From assembly GCF_000472965.1 (NCBI RefSeq), contig NZ_AXAU01000009.1, positions 62,001 to 126,000 of the forward strand: a DNA stretch of 64,000 nucleotides. The letters are read 5' to 3'. Of the stretch, positions 9,262 to 18,507 are shown in pieces. The stretch is from Bradyrhizobium murdochi (GTDB lineage: Bacteria > Pseudomonadota > Alphaproteobacteria > Rhizobiales > Xanthobacteraceae). Position 1 is the first letter of the stretch; each line of letters begins with the position of its first letter. A program made the position numbers and the translations under genes. Below the pieces are notes generated by a model. It had not been told where the DNA came from. It did no database searches and saw nothing but the letters and a program-made list of their open reading frames with translations.

Positions 9262-10602
9262 TTACTCGGTCGTATCGACGTCTTCTTTCGCCGTCAGCAT
9301 TCCCGACAACGTTCGTAGCGCCAGCTCGAGCTGTTCGGTGCTGGGGGCGCCGAGCGCCAGGCGGACCGCGTTGGGGGCGTGGCCTGGACTTACGGCGAAG
9401 GTGGTCGAAGGGGTCAGCGCGATGTCGCGCCGGGCCGCGGCCGCGACGAATGTCTGCGAGCGCCAGTGCTGGGGCAAGGTCAGCCAGAGATGGTAGGATT
9501 TGACGTTGGCCTGAACATCGAATCCGGCGAGGTATTTGGCCGCCATCTGCTGGCGCCGTGCCGCATCGATGCGTTTCAGGCGTGACAGCTCGGCAACCGT
9601 GCCGTCCGCCATCAATCGTTGTCCGGCGGCGAACGCAAATCCCGAAGCCGTCCATCCGCCTGATCGAACCGCGGACATGACGCGTTCGCGCAGCCGCGGC
9701 GGCGACACGATGAAGCCGAGGGCAAGGCCGGGCGCCACCTTCTTCGACAGGCTGTCGAGCGTGATGCAGCTATCCGGTGCGAGAGCGGCCATCGGGGTTT
9801 CTTCGTCAAGAAAGCCGTAGACCGTATCCTCAATGACGGTGAGGCCGAGCTTCTCGACCACGCGCAGCAAATCGGCCCGGCGTGCCACTGGCATGGTCAT
9901 GCCGAGCGGATTTTGAATCGTCGGCTGAAGGTACAGCGCAGACAAATGCGCTTCGCGGTGAGCCTTCTGCACGGCGTCCGGGCGAACACCGTACTCATCC
10001 ATCGCAAGCGGCACCAGCGTCACGCCAAGCCTGACGGCGATGTCCTTGATGAACGGATAAGTCAGCGCCTCGACGCCGCAGCGGCCGCCGCTCGGCACCA
10101 CCGCCGCTAGCGCCGCAGCGATGCATTGCCGCCCGTTCGCCGTGAAGACGAGTTGATCGGGGGCCGGCGACCAGTCCTCGCGGGAGAGAAACTCGGCGGA
10201 AATGGTCCGCGCGGCAAGAGTGCCTGCCGTGGTCGAGTGCCGCAACGCGAGGTCAAGCACTTCGGGGCGTTCCAGCCCTGCAAGGCTTCTTGCGATCATC
10301 GCCGATTGTGTCGGCAATATCGGGTAGTTCACTTCCAGATCGATACGCGCGCCGCGCGGCTCGGCCGGCATGGCGATGCCGCGGCGCGTCTCGCCCGAAA
10401 CGAACGTGCCGCGTCCGACTTCGCCGACCACCAGGCCGCGGCGCAACAGCTCGGTGTAGACGCGGCTCGCGGTCGAGACCGCGATCTTGCGCTGATAGGC
10501 GAAGCTGCGCTGCGGCGGCAGGCGATCGCCCGGCTTGAGCGCGCCGTTGGCGATCTCGGCGGCGACGGTATCGGCAAGCTTCAAATACTCGAACTTCGAC
10601 AT
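9262..10602 (-). CDS. MocR-type GntR/aminotransferase regulator
   Basis: The 446-residue protein fuses an N-terminal GntR winged helix (about residues 1-72, ALKPGDRLPPQRSFA and STASRVYTELLRRGLV) to a fold-type-I PLP aminotransferase domain. Its lysine lies in LDSLSKKVAPGLALG (about 285). MocR proteins bind DNA as dimers and sense PLP, an amino acid or a related effector. I chose ATG 10602 because the winged helix starts there as in other members. A longer frame back to 10770 would run through the operator-like repeats. It is divergent from the DUF1127 gene, a likely target. Confidence 0.85.
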   Translation of the reverse strand: MSKFEYLKLADTVAAEIANGALKPGDRLPPQRSFAYQRKIAVSTASRVYTELLRRGLVVGEVGRGTFVSGETRRGIAMPAEPRGARIDLEVNYPILPTQSAMIARSLAGLERPEVLDLALRHSTTAGTLAARTISAEFLSREDWSPAPDQLVFTANGRQCIAAALAAVVPSGGRCGVEALTYPFIKDIAVRLGVTLVPLAMDEYGVRPDAVQKAHREAHLSALYLQPTIQNPLGMTMPVARRADLLRVVEKLGLTVIEDTVYGFLDEETPMAALAPDSCITLDSLSKKVAPGLALGFIVSPPRLRERVMSAVRSGGWTASGFAFAAGQRLMADGTVAELSRLKRIDAARRQQMAAKYLAGFDVQANVKSYHLWLTLPQHWRSQTFVAAAARRDIALTPSTTFAVSPGHAPNAVRLALGAPSTEQLELALRTLSGMLTAKEDVDTTE

Positions 10603-10604
10603 TA

Positions 10605-10719
10605 TTGCACCGAGAGCAATGTTTTCCTTGCACCGAGAAATGTATCGGATCATTTTGAACCCATCAAGCCCATGATTGCACTGAGAGGGGTGCAAGCAAT
10701 CAGAACTCAATAGGTGCAA
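10605..10719. promoter_or_regulatory. Array of TTGCAC operator-like repeats
   Basis: The divergent region holds two direct copies of TTGCACCGAGA (10605-10615 and 10628-10638, 23 bases apart). A third, TTGCACTGAGA (10676-10686), is paired with an inverted GTGCAA (10690-10695), and another GTGCAA lies at 10714-10719. Direct repeats with a fixed step are typical MocR binding sites. I infer autoregulation and control of the divergent DUF1127 gene. Confidence 0.6.
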
Positions 10720-10781
10720 GCGCTTAGGCGGCGTTTGCGCCGGCGGCAGCGCTTTGCCGCTCGCAAGCAAGGAGAAGAACG

Positions 10782-11018
10782 ATGACGACGATATCCCAGA
10801 CGGCAGGTCAGCCTGCTTCCCGGAAGGGCCCGGTCGGATTTTTCGGCCTGCTCGGACGCTGGGTGAACGCCATCGTTACTCATTTTGCGCACCGCGAGGC
10901 CGTCAAAACACTAAGTGAATTGGACGATCGCGCACTCCGCGACATCGGGGTCGAGCGCAGCCAAATTGAAGCGGCCGTGCGCGGCAGCATTGATCCGATG
11001 TACGGGCGGATGATGTGA
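10782..11018 (+). CDS. DUF1127 small protein
   Basis: The 78-residue basic protein carries the DUF1127 motif near its C-terminus (VKTLSELDDRALRDIGVERSQIEAA, about residues 42-66; compare the family's LxxLdDrxLkDIGLsRsdI). DUF1127 proteins in alphaproteobacteria include small RNA-binding regulators of RNA turnover, but the role here is unproven. A good ribosome site (AAGGAGAAG) precedes ATG 10782. It is divergent from the MocR-type gene and shares the repeat array. The 276-base gap after it holds only a short GGCCCG/CGGGCC inverted repeat (11053-11073) without a T-run. Confidence 0.85.
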   Translation: MTTISQTAGQPASRKGPVGFFGLLGRWVNAIVTHFAHREAVKTLSELDDRALRDIGVERSQIEAAVRGSIDPMYGRMM

Positions 11019-11294
11019 GACGCGTTCGTCCTCATCGATTTGCAATGGCAGCGGCCCGGTCATCGATCGGGCCAAATTGCTGTAAGCAGGCCTGTCGCAC
11101 CGCGCCGCGATCCCCTGCAAGGGCCGTCGTACGTCGTGACCAAAACGACTCACCGCCTTGCGCCCTAGTGCAAGGGTCGTCCTACTTTGCATGGGGTTGT
11201 TTTCGATATTTTGTGTCCGGGCCATACGGCGTACCGCGCGAAGCGCATCTGCACGTAGTCCGGGATACGAGATCGTTAGTGCTTTGCACTCCAA

Positions 11295-11720
11295 CTAGTG
11301 CCGGACCACCAGCACCGAGCACTTGGCATAGCGCACCACATGGCCGGCGTTGGAGCCGAGAAAATAGGTCCGCATCGCCGGCCGGTGCGAGGTCATCACG
11401 ATCAGGTCGGCCTTGACCGCCGCCGCCTCTTCAAGGATCTCGTGATAGATGCCGCCTTTCCGCACTGCGGTGGAAATGCGCGGCGCGTCGATGCCGGATT
11501 CCTGCGCCACGATCGCCAGCGCTTCCTCCGAGGTCGCGCGCTGCTGGGCGTCGAAATCGGCCGGCACGTATTCCGCAAGCATCACCGGCGTCATCGGCAA
11601 CACATTGAGCAATCGTACCGAGCCGCTCCAGGTTTGCGACAGCGTTGCGGCGGTCGCGATCGCGGGCTTGGCCAGATCGGTATCAGCCAGATCGATCGGC
11701 ACGAGAATCGACTTGAACAT
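11295..11720 (-). CDS. Universal stress protein, UspA family
   Basis: The 141-residue single Usp domain begins MFKSILVPIDLADTD and ends with the ATP-binding-type loop region HRPAMRTYFLGSNAGHVVRYAKCSVLVVRH. The canonical GxxGxxxxxxGS loop is altered (the first glycines are replaced by residues in the HRPAMRTYF region), so ATP binding is uncertain. A GGGAGG-type ribosome site lies just before ATG 11720, and a perfect hairpin (11745-11764) lies 24 bases upstream. It is a single gene. Confidence 0.88.
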   Translation of the reverse strand: MFKSILVPIDLADTDLAKPAIATAATLSQTWSGSVRLLNVLPMTPVMLAEYVPADFDAQQRATSEEALAIVAQESGIDAPRISTAVRKGGIYHEILEEAAAVKADLIVMTSHRPAMRTYFLGSNAGHVVRYAKCSVLVVRH

Positions 11721-11744
11721 CTGAGCCTCCCGCTGCAGCCGTCC

Positions 11745-11764
11745 GGTTCTGATTTGTCAGAACC
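11745..11764. promoter_or_regulatory. Perfect 8-bp inverted repeat before the uspA-type gene
   Basis: GGTTCTGA (11745-11752) and TCAGAACC (11757-11764) are separated by TTTG and end 24 bases before the start codon of the leftward UspA gene. This could be an operator half-site pair or a leader hairpin. No T-run follows, so it is not an obvious terminator. Confidence 0.45.
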
Positions 11765-11877
11765 CGACTCCAGCCCTTTGTTTTGACGCGCTTTCTTTTT
11801 ACGCGAACTTGTCTTAATTCGCTCGAAAACTGCATCGTAGCGAGCTTAGCACGGGAGAGCCTGGATGTCCGCGCGCC

Positions 11878-12432
11878 TCAATCGTCCAGCGCCTGCTTCA
11901 GCAATTTCGGGCTGGTGAAGCGCACGAGCTTGCCGCGGCGGAACGCCACCTCGCTCCAGTCCTCGGTGGCAAAGTCGAGGATCGCCAGTCCCGCGGTCGG
12001 CAAATTGTCCTCGAGCGCCTTCTTCGCCGCCGTGTCGCCGCTGCCGGCAAGCATCAGCGCCAGCTCATGCATGCCGGGATTGTGGCCGACCAGCATCAGA
12101 CGCGCGGGGTCGCTGACCTCGGCCATGCGGATGATCCGCAGGAGCTGCTTCGGCTCGGCGCCGTAGAGTTCATCGAGCAGTTCGACCTGCGGCTTCGGCG
12201 GCCGTTCCCGCACTGCATCCTTTATCGCATCGCGTGCGATTTCCCAGGTCTGCCGCGCCCGCACCGCGGTCGAAACCAGAACGGCGTCGGGAAACGGCGG
12301 ATGCCGGCCGATCCAGGTTCCGATAGCGACGGCATCCCGCCGGCCGCGCTCGTCGAGTCGGCGGTCGTGGTCATGGCCCGAAGGCGCGTCGTGTTCGGTC
12401 TTGGCGTGACGCAGCAGCATCAAACGGCGCAT
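11878..12432 (-). CDS. SixA-type histidine phosphatase
   Basis: The 184-residue protein of the histidine phosphatase superfamily has the catalytic LLRHAKTEH at its N-terminus (His about residue 8), DERGRRDA, STAVRARQTWE with the second conserved Arg, and LVGHNPGMHEL with the second catalytic His (about 116). The size and these motifs match SixA, which removes phosphate from histidine phosphotransfer proteins. Its proximity to cckA in this genome makes a relay role tempting, but this is inference only. It is divergent from the FAD oxidoreductase gene. Confidence 0.85.
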   Translation of the reverse strand: MRRLMLLRHAKTEHDAPSGHDHDRRLDERGRRDAVAIGTWIGRHPPFPDAVLVSTAVRARQTWEIARDAIKDAVRERPPKPQVELLDELYGAEPKQLLRIIRMAEVSDPARLMLVGHNPGMHELALMLAGSGDTAAKKALEDNLPTAGLAILDFATEDWSEVAFRRGKLVRFTSPKLLKQALDD

Positions 12433-12526
12433 TGGCGCGATCTCGATTCGGTCTTAGTCTGGACTAATCTACAAGCTCATGTCTGGGACGAGGTGACAAG
12501 CGCTGCAGCCGGCCGTAAGAAACGCC

Positions 12527-14011
12527 ATGCCCGAGACTTTCTCAAGTGCGACCAACAGCCCCGACGACGGCCCTTTTCGCTCGCGTCTTTCGTTCGACCT
12601 GGATGTCGACATTTGCGTGGTGGGAGCCGGACTTGCCGGTCTTACGGTAGCGCTGGAGGCCGCGCGCCGCGGCGCCAGCGTCGCCGTACTCGAAGGCCGG
12701 CATGTCGGCTGGAATGCGTCCGGCCATCAACTCGGTACGGTCATGCCGGGCTACAGTCTTCCGATCAGCGACCTGATCGAGCGCGTGGGCATCGAAGACG
12801 CGCGCGAATTGTGGGCGCTGTCGAAGGAGGGCGCCGATTACGTTCGCGCCGCCGCAACCGAAGAGGCGATGCCAGGAATTGCGCTCACTGAAGGCGCACT
12901 GGAGGTCTCCAACGTCGATGCCGGCGAGACGCTGATCAGCCGGCTGCAGACGCTGAGCGAGGATTTCGAGACCGAAGTCGAGGGATGGCAGGTCGATCGC
13001 GTTCGCGATCAGCTCGGGACGGCGCACTATTTCCACGGCATCTATTATCCGCGCGCGTTCCAGATCGACGGCCGCAAATACATCCATGGCCTTGCCGCGC
13101 AGGCAAGGCGGGCGGGCGCGCGCATTTTCGAAGATACCCCGGTCGTCAGCATTGATCCGTCGGGCATTCGCAAGCGCATCGTGACGCCGTCGGCGCGGCT
13201 GCGCGCCTCTTATATCGTGCTGGCCGGCAACGTTCATCTCGGCGCCCCGTTACGCCGCCTGTCGGAGACGCTGCTGCCGGTCTGGCGCTATGCCGCGGTG
13301 ACAGAGCCGCTCGGCGAACGGCTCGGCGAGGTGATCACCTTCAGGGGCTCGGTGGCCGACAGCGACGGCATCGATCATTTCCGAATCATCGATGGCGACC
13401 GGCTGATGTGGGCGAGCCCGGAAACCACCTGGGAGGCGCGGCCGCGCCGCTTTGCCGCCGTCATTCAGCGCCGCATTGCCACCATCTTCCCAAGCCTCGG
13501 CAAAGTCCCGATATCAGACGTGTTCGGCGGCGCGGTCGGGGTGACGGTGCACGGCATGCCGCAGATCGGCCAGTTGCGCAAAGGGCTGTGGGTTGCCAGC
13601 GGCTTCGGACGGCACGGGCTGAACACTTCGGCGATGGCGGGGCAGATCATCGCGCGCAGCATCCTGTGGGGTGAGGACCGCTGGAAACTGTTCTCGCCAT
13701 TCGAACTGGTCTGGGCGGGCGGCGCCACCGGCCGCGTAGCCGGCCATTTGATCGGCCTGTGGGGGCGGGGCCATTCCGCGGCGGCGGGCGCGCTGGCCCG
13801 TTACCGCGAAGGCGCCCGCGTCCGGGAACGGGTGCGCGAGGCGCGGTTGGCGGAGGCCAACCGGCAGGCCGGAACCAGGCCGCCGCGCCGTCCGCCGGGC
13901 GCGCCGCGCCCCGTGCGCCCACAGCCGCCACGGCCGGCAGAGGCCCGCGACGGCAGGATGCCGGACGTTCCCTCGCAGGAAAGTGAGAAGATCCGGGACG
14001 GATCGGTGTAA
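12527..14011 (+). CDS. FAD-dependent oxidoreductase (DAO family)
   Basis: The 494-residue protein has an N-terminal Rossmann FAD site (DICVVGAGLAGLTVALEAA, about residues 28-46), the GWNASGHQLGTVMPGY segment and a C-terminal GLWVASGFGRHGLNTSAMAG motif typical of D-amino-acid oxidase-type flavoproteins such as PuuB/OrdL. It probably oxidises an amine or amino-acid derivative, with unknown substrate. The last about 70 residues form a Pro/Arg-rich, low-complexity tail that the family normally lacks. ATG 12527 is weakly served by an upstream purine run. It is followed 63 bases later by msrB. Confidence 0.82.
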   Translation: MPETFSSATNSPDDGPFRSRLSFDLDVDICVVGAGLAGLTVALEAARRGASVAVLEGRHVGWNASGHQLGTVMPGYSLPISDLIERVGIEDARELWALSKEGADYVRAAATEEAMPGIALTEGALEVSNVDAGETLISRLQTLSEDFETEVEGWQVDRVRDQLGTAHYFHGIYYPRAFQIDGRKYIHGLAAQARRAGARIFEDTPVVSIDPSGIRKRIVTPSARLRASYIVLAGNVHLGAPLRRLSETLLPVWRYAAVTEPLGERLGEVITFRGSVADSDGIDHFRIIDGDRLMWASPETTWEARPRRFAAVIQRRIATIFPSLGKVPISDVFGGAVGVTVHGMPQIGQLRKGLWVASGFGRHGLNTSAMAGQIIARSILWGEDRWKLFSPFELVWAGGATGRVAGHLIGLWGRGHSAAAGALARYREGARVRERVREARLAEANRQAGTRPPRRPPGAPRPVRPQPPRPAEARDGRMPDVPSQESEKIRDGSV

Positions 14012-14074
14012 CTTCGGTGCTTCCGGGCCGTACTTGATGGCGAACCGTTAGGCCCGCCTCGCACGGAGAATTCC

Positions 14075-14575
14075 ATGTTCGACCGCCGATTCCTGCTCGC
14101 ATCCGTAGCCGGCCTGCTTGGCCTGGCCGCTTTCCGCTGGCTGCGCACCACGCCGGCGCAGGCCGCCGGGAAATTCGAGGTGGAAAAGACCGACGCCGAA
14201 TGGCGCGCCCAGCTCACGCCGCAGCAGTATGAAATCCTGCGCAAGCACGGCACCGAGCGGCCGGGCTCGAGCCCGCTCCTGAAGGAAAAGCGCAAGGGCA
14301 TCTTCGCCTGCGCCGGCTGCGATCAGCCGCTGTTCTCTTCGGACACCAAATATGACAGCGGCACCGGCTGGCCGAGCTTCTGGCAGCCGCTCGACAATGC
14401 GCTCGGCAAGACCGAGGACCGCACCTACGGCATTCTACGCACCGAGGTGCATTGCCGCCGCTGCGGCGGCCATCTCGGACATGTCTTCGATGACGGGCCA
14501 AAACCGACCGGCTTGCGCTATTGCATCGACGGGTTTGCTCTGGTGTTCCACCCGGCGGGGCCGTCGGCCTCCTGA
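14075..14575 (+). CDS. msrB: Exported peptide-methionine (R)-S-oxide reductase
   Basis: The 166-residue MsrB domain lies behind an N-terminal export signal (FLLASVAGLLGLAAFRWLR, ending AQAAG). Zinc-binding cysteine pairs CAGC and CRRC, the TGWPSFW signature and the catalytic cysteine in LRYCIDGFAL are all present. The enzyme reduces methionine-R-sulfoxide in proteins, and the leader suggests action in the periplasm, where a redox partner would be needed. The GGAGAA ribosome site is well placed. A strong terminator follows directly, separating it from the flagellar genes. Confidence 0.92.
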   Translation: MFDRRFLLASVAGLLGLAAFRWLRTTPAQAAGKFEVEKTDAEWRAQLTPQQYEILRKHGTERPGSSPLLKEKRKGIFACAGCDQPLFSSDTKYDSGTGWPSFWQPLDNALGKTEDRTYGILRTEVHCRRCGGHLGHVFDDGPKPTGLRYCIDGFALVFHPAGPSAS

Positions 14576-14614
14576 AGGCCACCACTAGGCAATTGTTGCC
14601 CGCCCGGCAAATGT

Positions 14615-14642
14615 GCCCCGGTCTTTGGACCGGGGCTTTTTT
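14615..14642 (+). terminator. Rho-independent terminator after msrB
   Basis: GCCCCGGTC (14615-14623), a TTTG loop and GACCGGGGC (14628-14636) form a perfect 9-bp stem followed by six T residues. Confidence 0.9.
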
Positions 14643-14674
14643 CTTAAAGCATTGATTTGTATTGGTTTTGTTGT

Positions 14675-14691
14675 TTGGCATAACGCTTGCG
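14675..14691 (+). promoter_or_regulatory. Sigma-54 promoter of flgE
   Basis: TTTGGCATAACGCTTGCG has the invariant GG (14677-14678) and GC (14689-14690) exactly ten bases apart, the -24/-12 signature of RpoN promoters. It lies about 75 bases before flgE and just after the msrB terminator, where a promoter is required. Confidence 0.75.
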
Positions 14692-14763
14692 ACATCTTCT
14701 CCCGACGCGGCCTGGGTTTACGTGGACCGGCGAGCCGCCCGGATCGAATTTGGAGAAAATGTC

Positions 14764-16575
14764 ATGGGTATCTTCGGCGCTCTCACCACCGCGGTCGGCG
14801 GCCTCCGCGCCAACTCCTACGCATTGGAAAACGTCTCGGGCAACATCGCCAACTCACAGACCACGGCGTTCAAGCGCGTCGACACCTCCTTCCTCGATCT
14901 GATTCCGCAGACCTCAGCGACCGCGCAACTCGCGGGCGGCGTGACCACGCAATCCCGCTCCACCAACTCGGTGCAGGGCGACGTGCAGACGGCCTCGGTG
15001 GCGACCTTCATGGCGATCAACGGCAACGGCTTTTTTGCGGTGCAAAAGCCTGGCAACTTCACCGACGGCACGCCGGTGTTCGACGGCGTCGACCGCTATA
15101 CCCGCCGCGGCGACTTCCAGCTCGACAAGAGCGGCTATCTCGTCAACGGCGCCGGCTATTACCTGCAGGGTGTGCCGATCGACCCGACCACCGGCAACCC
15201 ATCCGGCAGCTCGCCGCAGGTCCTCAGATTCCAGAACGACTTTTTGCCGGCGCAGCAAACCACCAGGATCGACTATCGCGCCAACCTCGCCAGCTATCCG
15301 CTGACGACCAAGCATGACGTTTCCGTTCCCGGATCGGAATTGATCGTGCCCGGATCATACAGTGCCGGACATAATCCGCTGGCGCTCGGCACGCCTGCGG
15401 CGCCCTATACCGACGCCTCCAGGAGTGGCACCACCCAGAACAACAAAGCGACGCCGTCGGTTGCGAACACGGCCGCGACCATGCTCAGCGGCGCGGCCGG
15501 GACGGACTCGATCTCCTCCAACTTCGTCGCGGGCGACACCATCACGGTCAACGGCCAAACCCTCACCTTCATGGCGTCGGGCACCGCCGTCGGCGCCAAC
15601 CAGATCAACGTCGACGACAGCATCGGAACCCTGCTGAGCAAAATCGACTTCCTCCAGGGAACGTCAGTCGCGTCCACGATCGCCTCCGGCTCGATCACGC
15701 TGCATTCCGGCACGGGCGACAATCTCTCGGTCTCGAGTTCAAACACCACAGCTTGGGCCGCGCTCGGCTTTACCGGTACCGTGACGGCGACGCGCGGCGG
15801 CGGCGGCGGCGTCGGCACCGGTCAGGTCGTCGGCAACGACAATTCGACGTTCCTCGCCGAGTCGATCGCGGGTGGTGCGGTCACGACCTACGACATCTCG
15901 GGCGCGCCGGTAAACCTGCAGTTCCGCTGGGCCAAGGTCGACAGCGCCTCGCTCGGCGCCGGCCATACCGACACCTGGAACCTGTTCTACCAGGTCAATC
16001 CCAACGCAACCGGCACTCAGGTCGCGTGGCAAAACGTCAACACCAATTTCACCTTCTCTGCCTCAGGTCAGATGACGCCGGCGATTCCGTCCGTGGAGCT
16101 CACCAATGCCGTCGTCAACGGCGTCGCGCTGGGCAGTCCCGTCATCAACTTCGGCACCGGCGGTGTTACCCAATTCGCGGATGCCAATGGCAACGTCCAG
16201 GTCAACCAGATCCAGCAGGACGGCTTCCCGGCCGGCCAGTTGCAGTCCGTCGGCGTCGGCACCAACGGCCGCATCGTCGGCAACTATTCCAACGGCCGCA
16301 ACCTCGACCTCGCCGAAATCTCGGTCGCGACCTTCAACGGCACCAACTTCCTCAAGCGCGTTAACGGCGGCGCATTCGAAGTCACCGACGCATCCGGACA
16401 GGCGCTGTTCGGCAAGGCCGGAACCATCGTCGGCTCGTCGCTGGAAGGATCCAACACCGACATCGCCGACGAGTTTACCAAGCTGATCGTCACTCAGCAG
16501 GCGTACTCGGCCAACACCAAGGTGATCACGACTTCCAACACGATGGTGCAGGATCTCCTGAACGTGCTGCGATAG
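14764..16575 (+). CDS. flgE: Flagellar hook protein FlgE
   Basis: The 603-residue product polymerises into the hook. The N-terminus (MGIFGALTTAVGGLRANSYA, then NVSGNIANSQTTAFKR) and C-terminus (SNTDIADEFTKLIVTQQAYS, ending MVQDLLNVLR) are the conserved D0/D1 helices of rod-hook proteins. It is about 200 residues longer than enterobacterial FlgE. Residues about 238-345 form an inserted module closely matching one in FlgL (DTITVNGQTLTFMASG). I chose ATG 14764 since it begins the conserved helix and follows TTGGAGAAAA. The longer open frame back to 14662 overlaps the promoter. It is the first gene of flgE-flgK-flgL. Confidence 0.95.
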   Translation: MGIFGALTTAVGGLRANSYALENVSGNIANSQTTAFKRVDTSFLDLIPQTSATAQLAGGVTTQSRSTNSVQGDVQTASVATFMAINGNGFFAVQKPGNFTDGTPVFDGVDRYTRRGDFQLDKSGYLVNGAGYYLQGVPIDPTTGNPSGSSPQVLRFQNDFLPAQQTTRIDYRANLASYPLTTKHDVSVPGSELIVPGSYSAGHNPLALGTPAAPYTDASRSGTTQNNKATPSVANTAATMLSGAAGTDSISSNFVAGDTITVNGQTLTFMASGTAVGANQINVDDSIGTLLSKIDFLQGTSVASTIASGSITLHSGTGDNLSVSSSNTTAWAALGFTGTVTATRGGGGGVGTGQVVGNDNSTFLAESIAGGAVTTYDISGAPVNLQFRWAKVDSASLGAGHTDTWNLFYQVNPNATGTQVAWQNVNTNFTFSASGQMTPAIPSVELTNAVVNGVALGSPVINFGTGGVTQFADANGNVQVNQIQQDGFPAGQLQSVGVGTNGRIVGNYSNGRNLDLAEISVATFNGTNFLKRVNGGAFEVTDASGQALFGKAGTIVGSSLEGSNTDIADEFTKLIVTQQAYSANTKVITTSNTMVQDLLNVLR

Positions 16576-16619
16576 TTAGCGGCGCCGTTCGCGACGCGAT
16601 TTGAGATGGGCAATTAGTC

Positions 16620-18500
16620 ATGGGTTTGAGTCAAGCTCTCTCCACCGCAATGTCCGGCCTGCGCGCGACGCAAGCCGCGATCTCGCTGGTCGGATCGAAC
16701 GTCGCCAACGCGGAAACGCCCGGTTACGTCAGGAAATCGATCATCCAGTCCGCCGGCGTGACCGGCGATTACGGCTCGAGCGTTCTGCTCCACGGCGTCG
16801 ACCGGCAGCTCGATCAGTACCTGCAGACCCAACTGCGCACGGAAACCTCCGGCGCAGCCTATGCCGATATCCGCTCGACCTACCTCCAAAATTTGCAGAA
16901 CGTCTACGGAAATCCGGCTGAAACCGGCACCATCGAGGACGCGTTCAACAAGCTGTTGACCGCCTTTCAGGGGCTGTCCACCAGCCCGGACTCGCAGTCA
17001 GCGCGGATCGGCGCCGTCAGCGCCGCGCAGACGATGGCGCAAACGCTCAATGCGGCGACGCAGGGGATCCAGGCTCTGCGCGCCAACGCCGAGATGGGCA
17101 TCAACGATTCCGTCATTACGGCGAACAACGCGATGGCCCAGATCGCGTTCATCAACAATCAGCTCCAGAACAACGGCAAGACGGACGCGGCGACGGCGTC
17201 GCTGCTGGATCAGCGCGATCAATACATCACCCAGTTGTCGAGCCTGATGGACATCAGAACGGTCGTCAACGACCTCAACCAGGTGACCGTATTCACGAAT
17301 TCCGGCGTGCAACTGGTCGGGACCGAGGCGGCGCAGCTCTCGTTCAATCCCCAGGGCACGGTGACGCCCAACACGCTGTACAATCCCGACCCGACCAAGA
17401 ACAACGTCGGCACCATCACCATCAACTTCCCGCACGGCGGCAGCTACGACCTGGTTTCGACCAACTCGATTCGTTCGGGCAAGATCGCCGCCTATCTCGA
17501 GCTGCGCGACAACACGCTGGTGAAGGCGCAGGCGCAGATCGACCAGTTCGCGGCGTCGATGTCGAGCGCGCTGTCGGACAAGACGACCGCGGGCACTGCC
17601 GCTCCCGCGTCCGTGCTGCCGCAGGCCGGCTATGATCTCGATCTCACGGGGTTGCAGTCAGGCAACGTCGTTCACGTCACCTACAAGGACAACACCACCG
17701 GCATCACGCACAATCTCTCGATCGTGCGCGTCGATGATCCGAGCGTGCTGCCGCTGAGCAATACCACGACGCTCGATCCGAACGACGAGGTGCTTGGCAT
17801 CGATTTTTCCGGCGGTATGGCGTCGGTAGTCTCCCAGCTCAACGCCGCGCTAGGGGCGAGCGATCTGCAGTTCTCAAACCCGTCGGGGTCGACCCTGCGC
17901 GTGCTGGATGACGGCGCGCCAAACCGTTCGGACGTGCTGGCGGCATCGGTCACCACGACAATGTCGTCGCTCACCAGCGGCAACCCACAGCTTCCGCTGT
18001 TCACGGACAATGGCGGCCTCTTTTCCGGGGCGATCACCGCTAACGGATCGCAGCAGACGGGTCTCGCCGGCCGTATCAGCGTCAATCTCGGGCTGCTCGG
18101 CGATCCCTCGCGCACCATTGTGTTTTCCACCAGCCCGCTGACGCCTTCGGGCGACACCACGCGATCCGACTTCATTCTCACGCAACTGCAGTCGGGGAAT
18201 TATCGCTATTCCCCGCAGACCGGTATCGGAACTACCGGCGCTCCGTTCACCGGCACGCTGACAAATTTCGCCAAGCAGTTCATCAGCCAGCAGGGCGAAG
18301 CCGCGACCGCCGCCAAGCAACTCGCCGACGGTCAGTCTGTGGTGCTGAACACCCTGCAGAAGAAGGTGACAGATGCCTCCGGCGTCAATATCGACGACGA
18401 GATGGCCCACTTGCTTGCGCTGCAGAATGCCTATTCCGCCAATGCGCGCGTGATGTCGTCCATCAAGCAGATGTACGACACTCTGATCCAGGCCATGTGA
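16620..18500 (+). CDS. flgK: Hook-associated protein 1, FlgK
   Basis: The 626-residue junction protein sits between hook and filament. It has the conserved N-terminal MGLSQALSTAMSGLRATQ / NVANAETPGYVRK (about residues 1-40) and C-terminal GVNIDDEMAHLLALQNAYSA (about 580-600). It lies 44 bases after flgE and 7 bases before flgL, so the three are probably one transcript from the sigma-54 promoter. Its middle region (about 320-520) is variable, as expected for the exposed domain. Confidence 0.95.
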   Translation: MGLSQALSTAMSGLRATQAAISLVGSNVANAETPGYVRKSIIQSAGVTGDYGSSVLLHGVDRQLDQYLQTQLRTETSGAAYADIRSTYLQNLQNVYGNPAETGTIEDAFNKLLTAFQGLSTSPDSQSARIGAVSAAQTMAQTLNAATQGIQALRANAEMGINDSVITANNAMAQIAFINNQLQNNGKTDAATASLLDQRDQYITQLSSLMDIRTVVNDLNQVTVFTNSGVQLVGTEAAQLSFNPQGTVTPNTLYNPDPTKNNVGTITINFPHGGSYDLVSTNSIRSGKIAAYLELRDNTLVKAQAQIDQFAASMSSALSDKTTAGTAAPASVLPQAGYDLDLTGLQSGNVVHVTYKDNTTGITHNLSIVRVDDPSVLPLSNTTTLDPNDEVLGIDFSGGMASVVSQLNAALGASDLQFSNPSGSTLRVLDDGAPNRSDVLAASVTTTMSSLTSGNPQLPLFTDNGGLFSGAITANGSQQTGLAGRISVNLGLLGDPSRTIVFSTSPLTPSGDTTRSDFILTQLQSGNYRYSPQTGIGTTGAPFTGTLTNFAKQFISQQGEAATAAKQLADGQSVVLNTLQKKVTDASGVNIDDEMAHLLALQNAYSANARVMSSIKQMYDTLIQAM

Positions 18501-18507
18501 GGGTATC

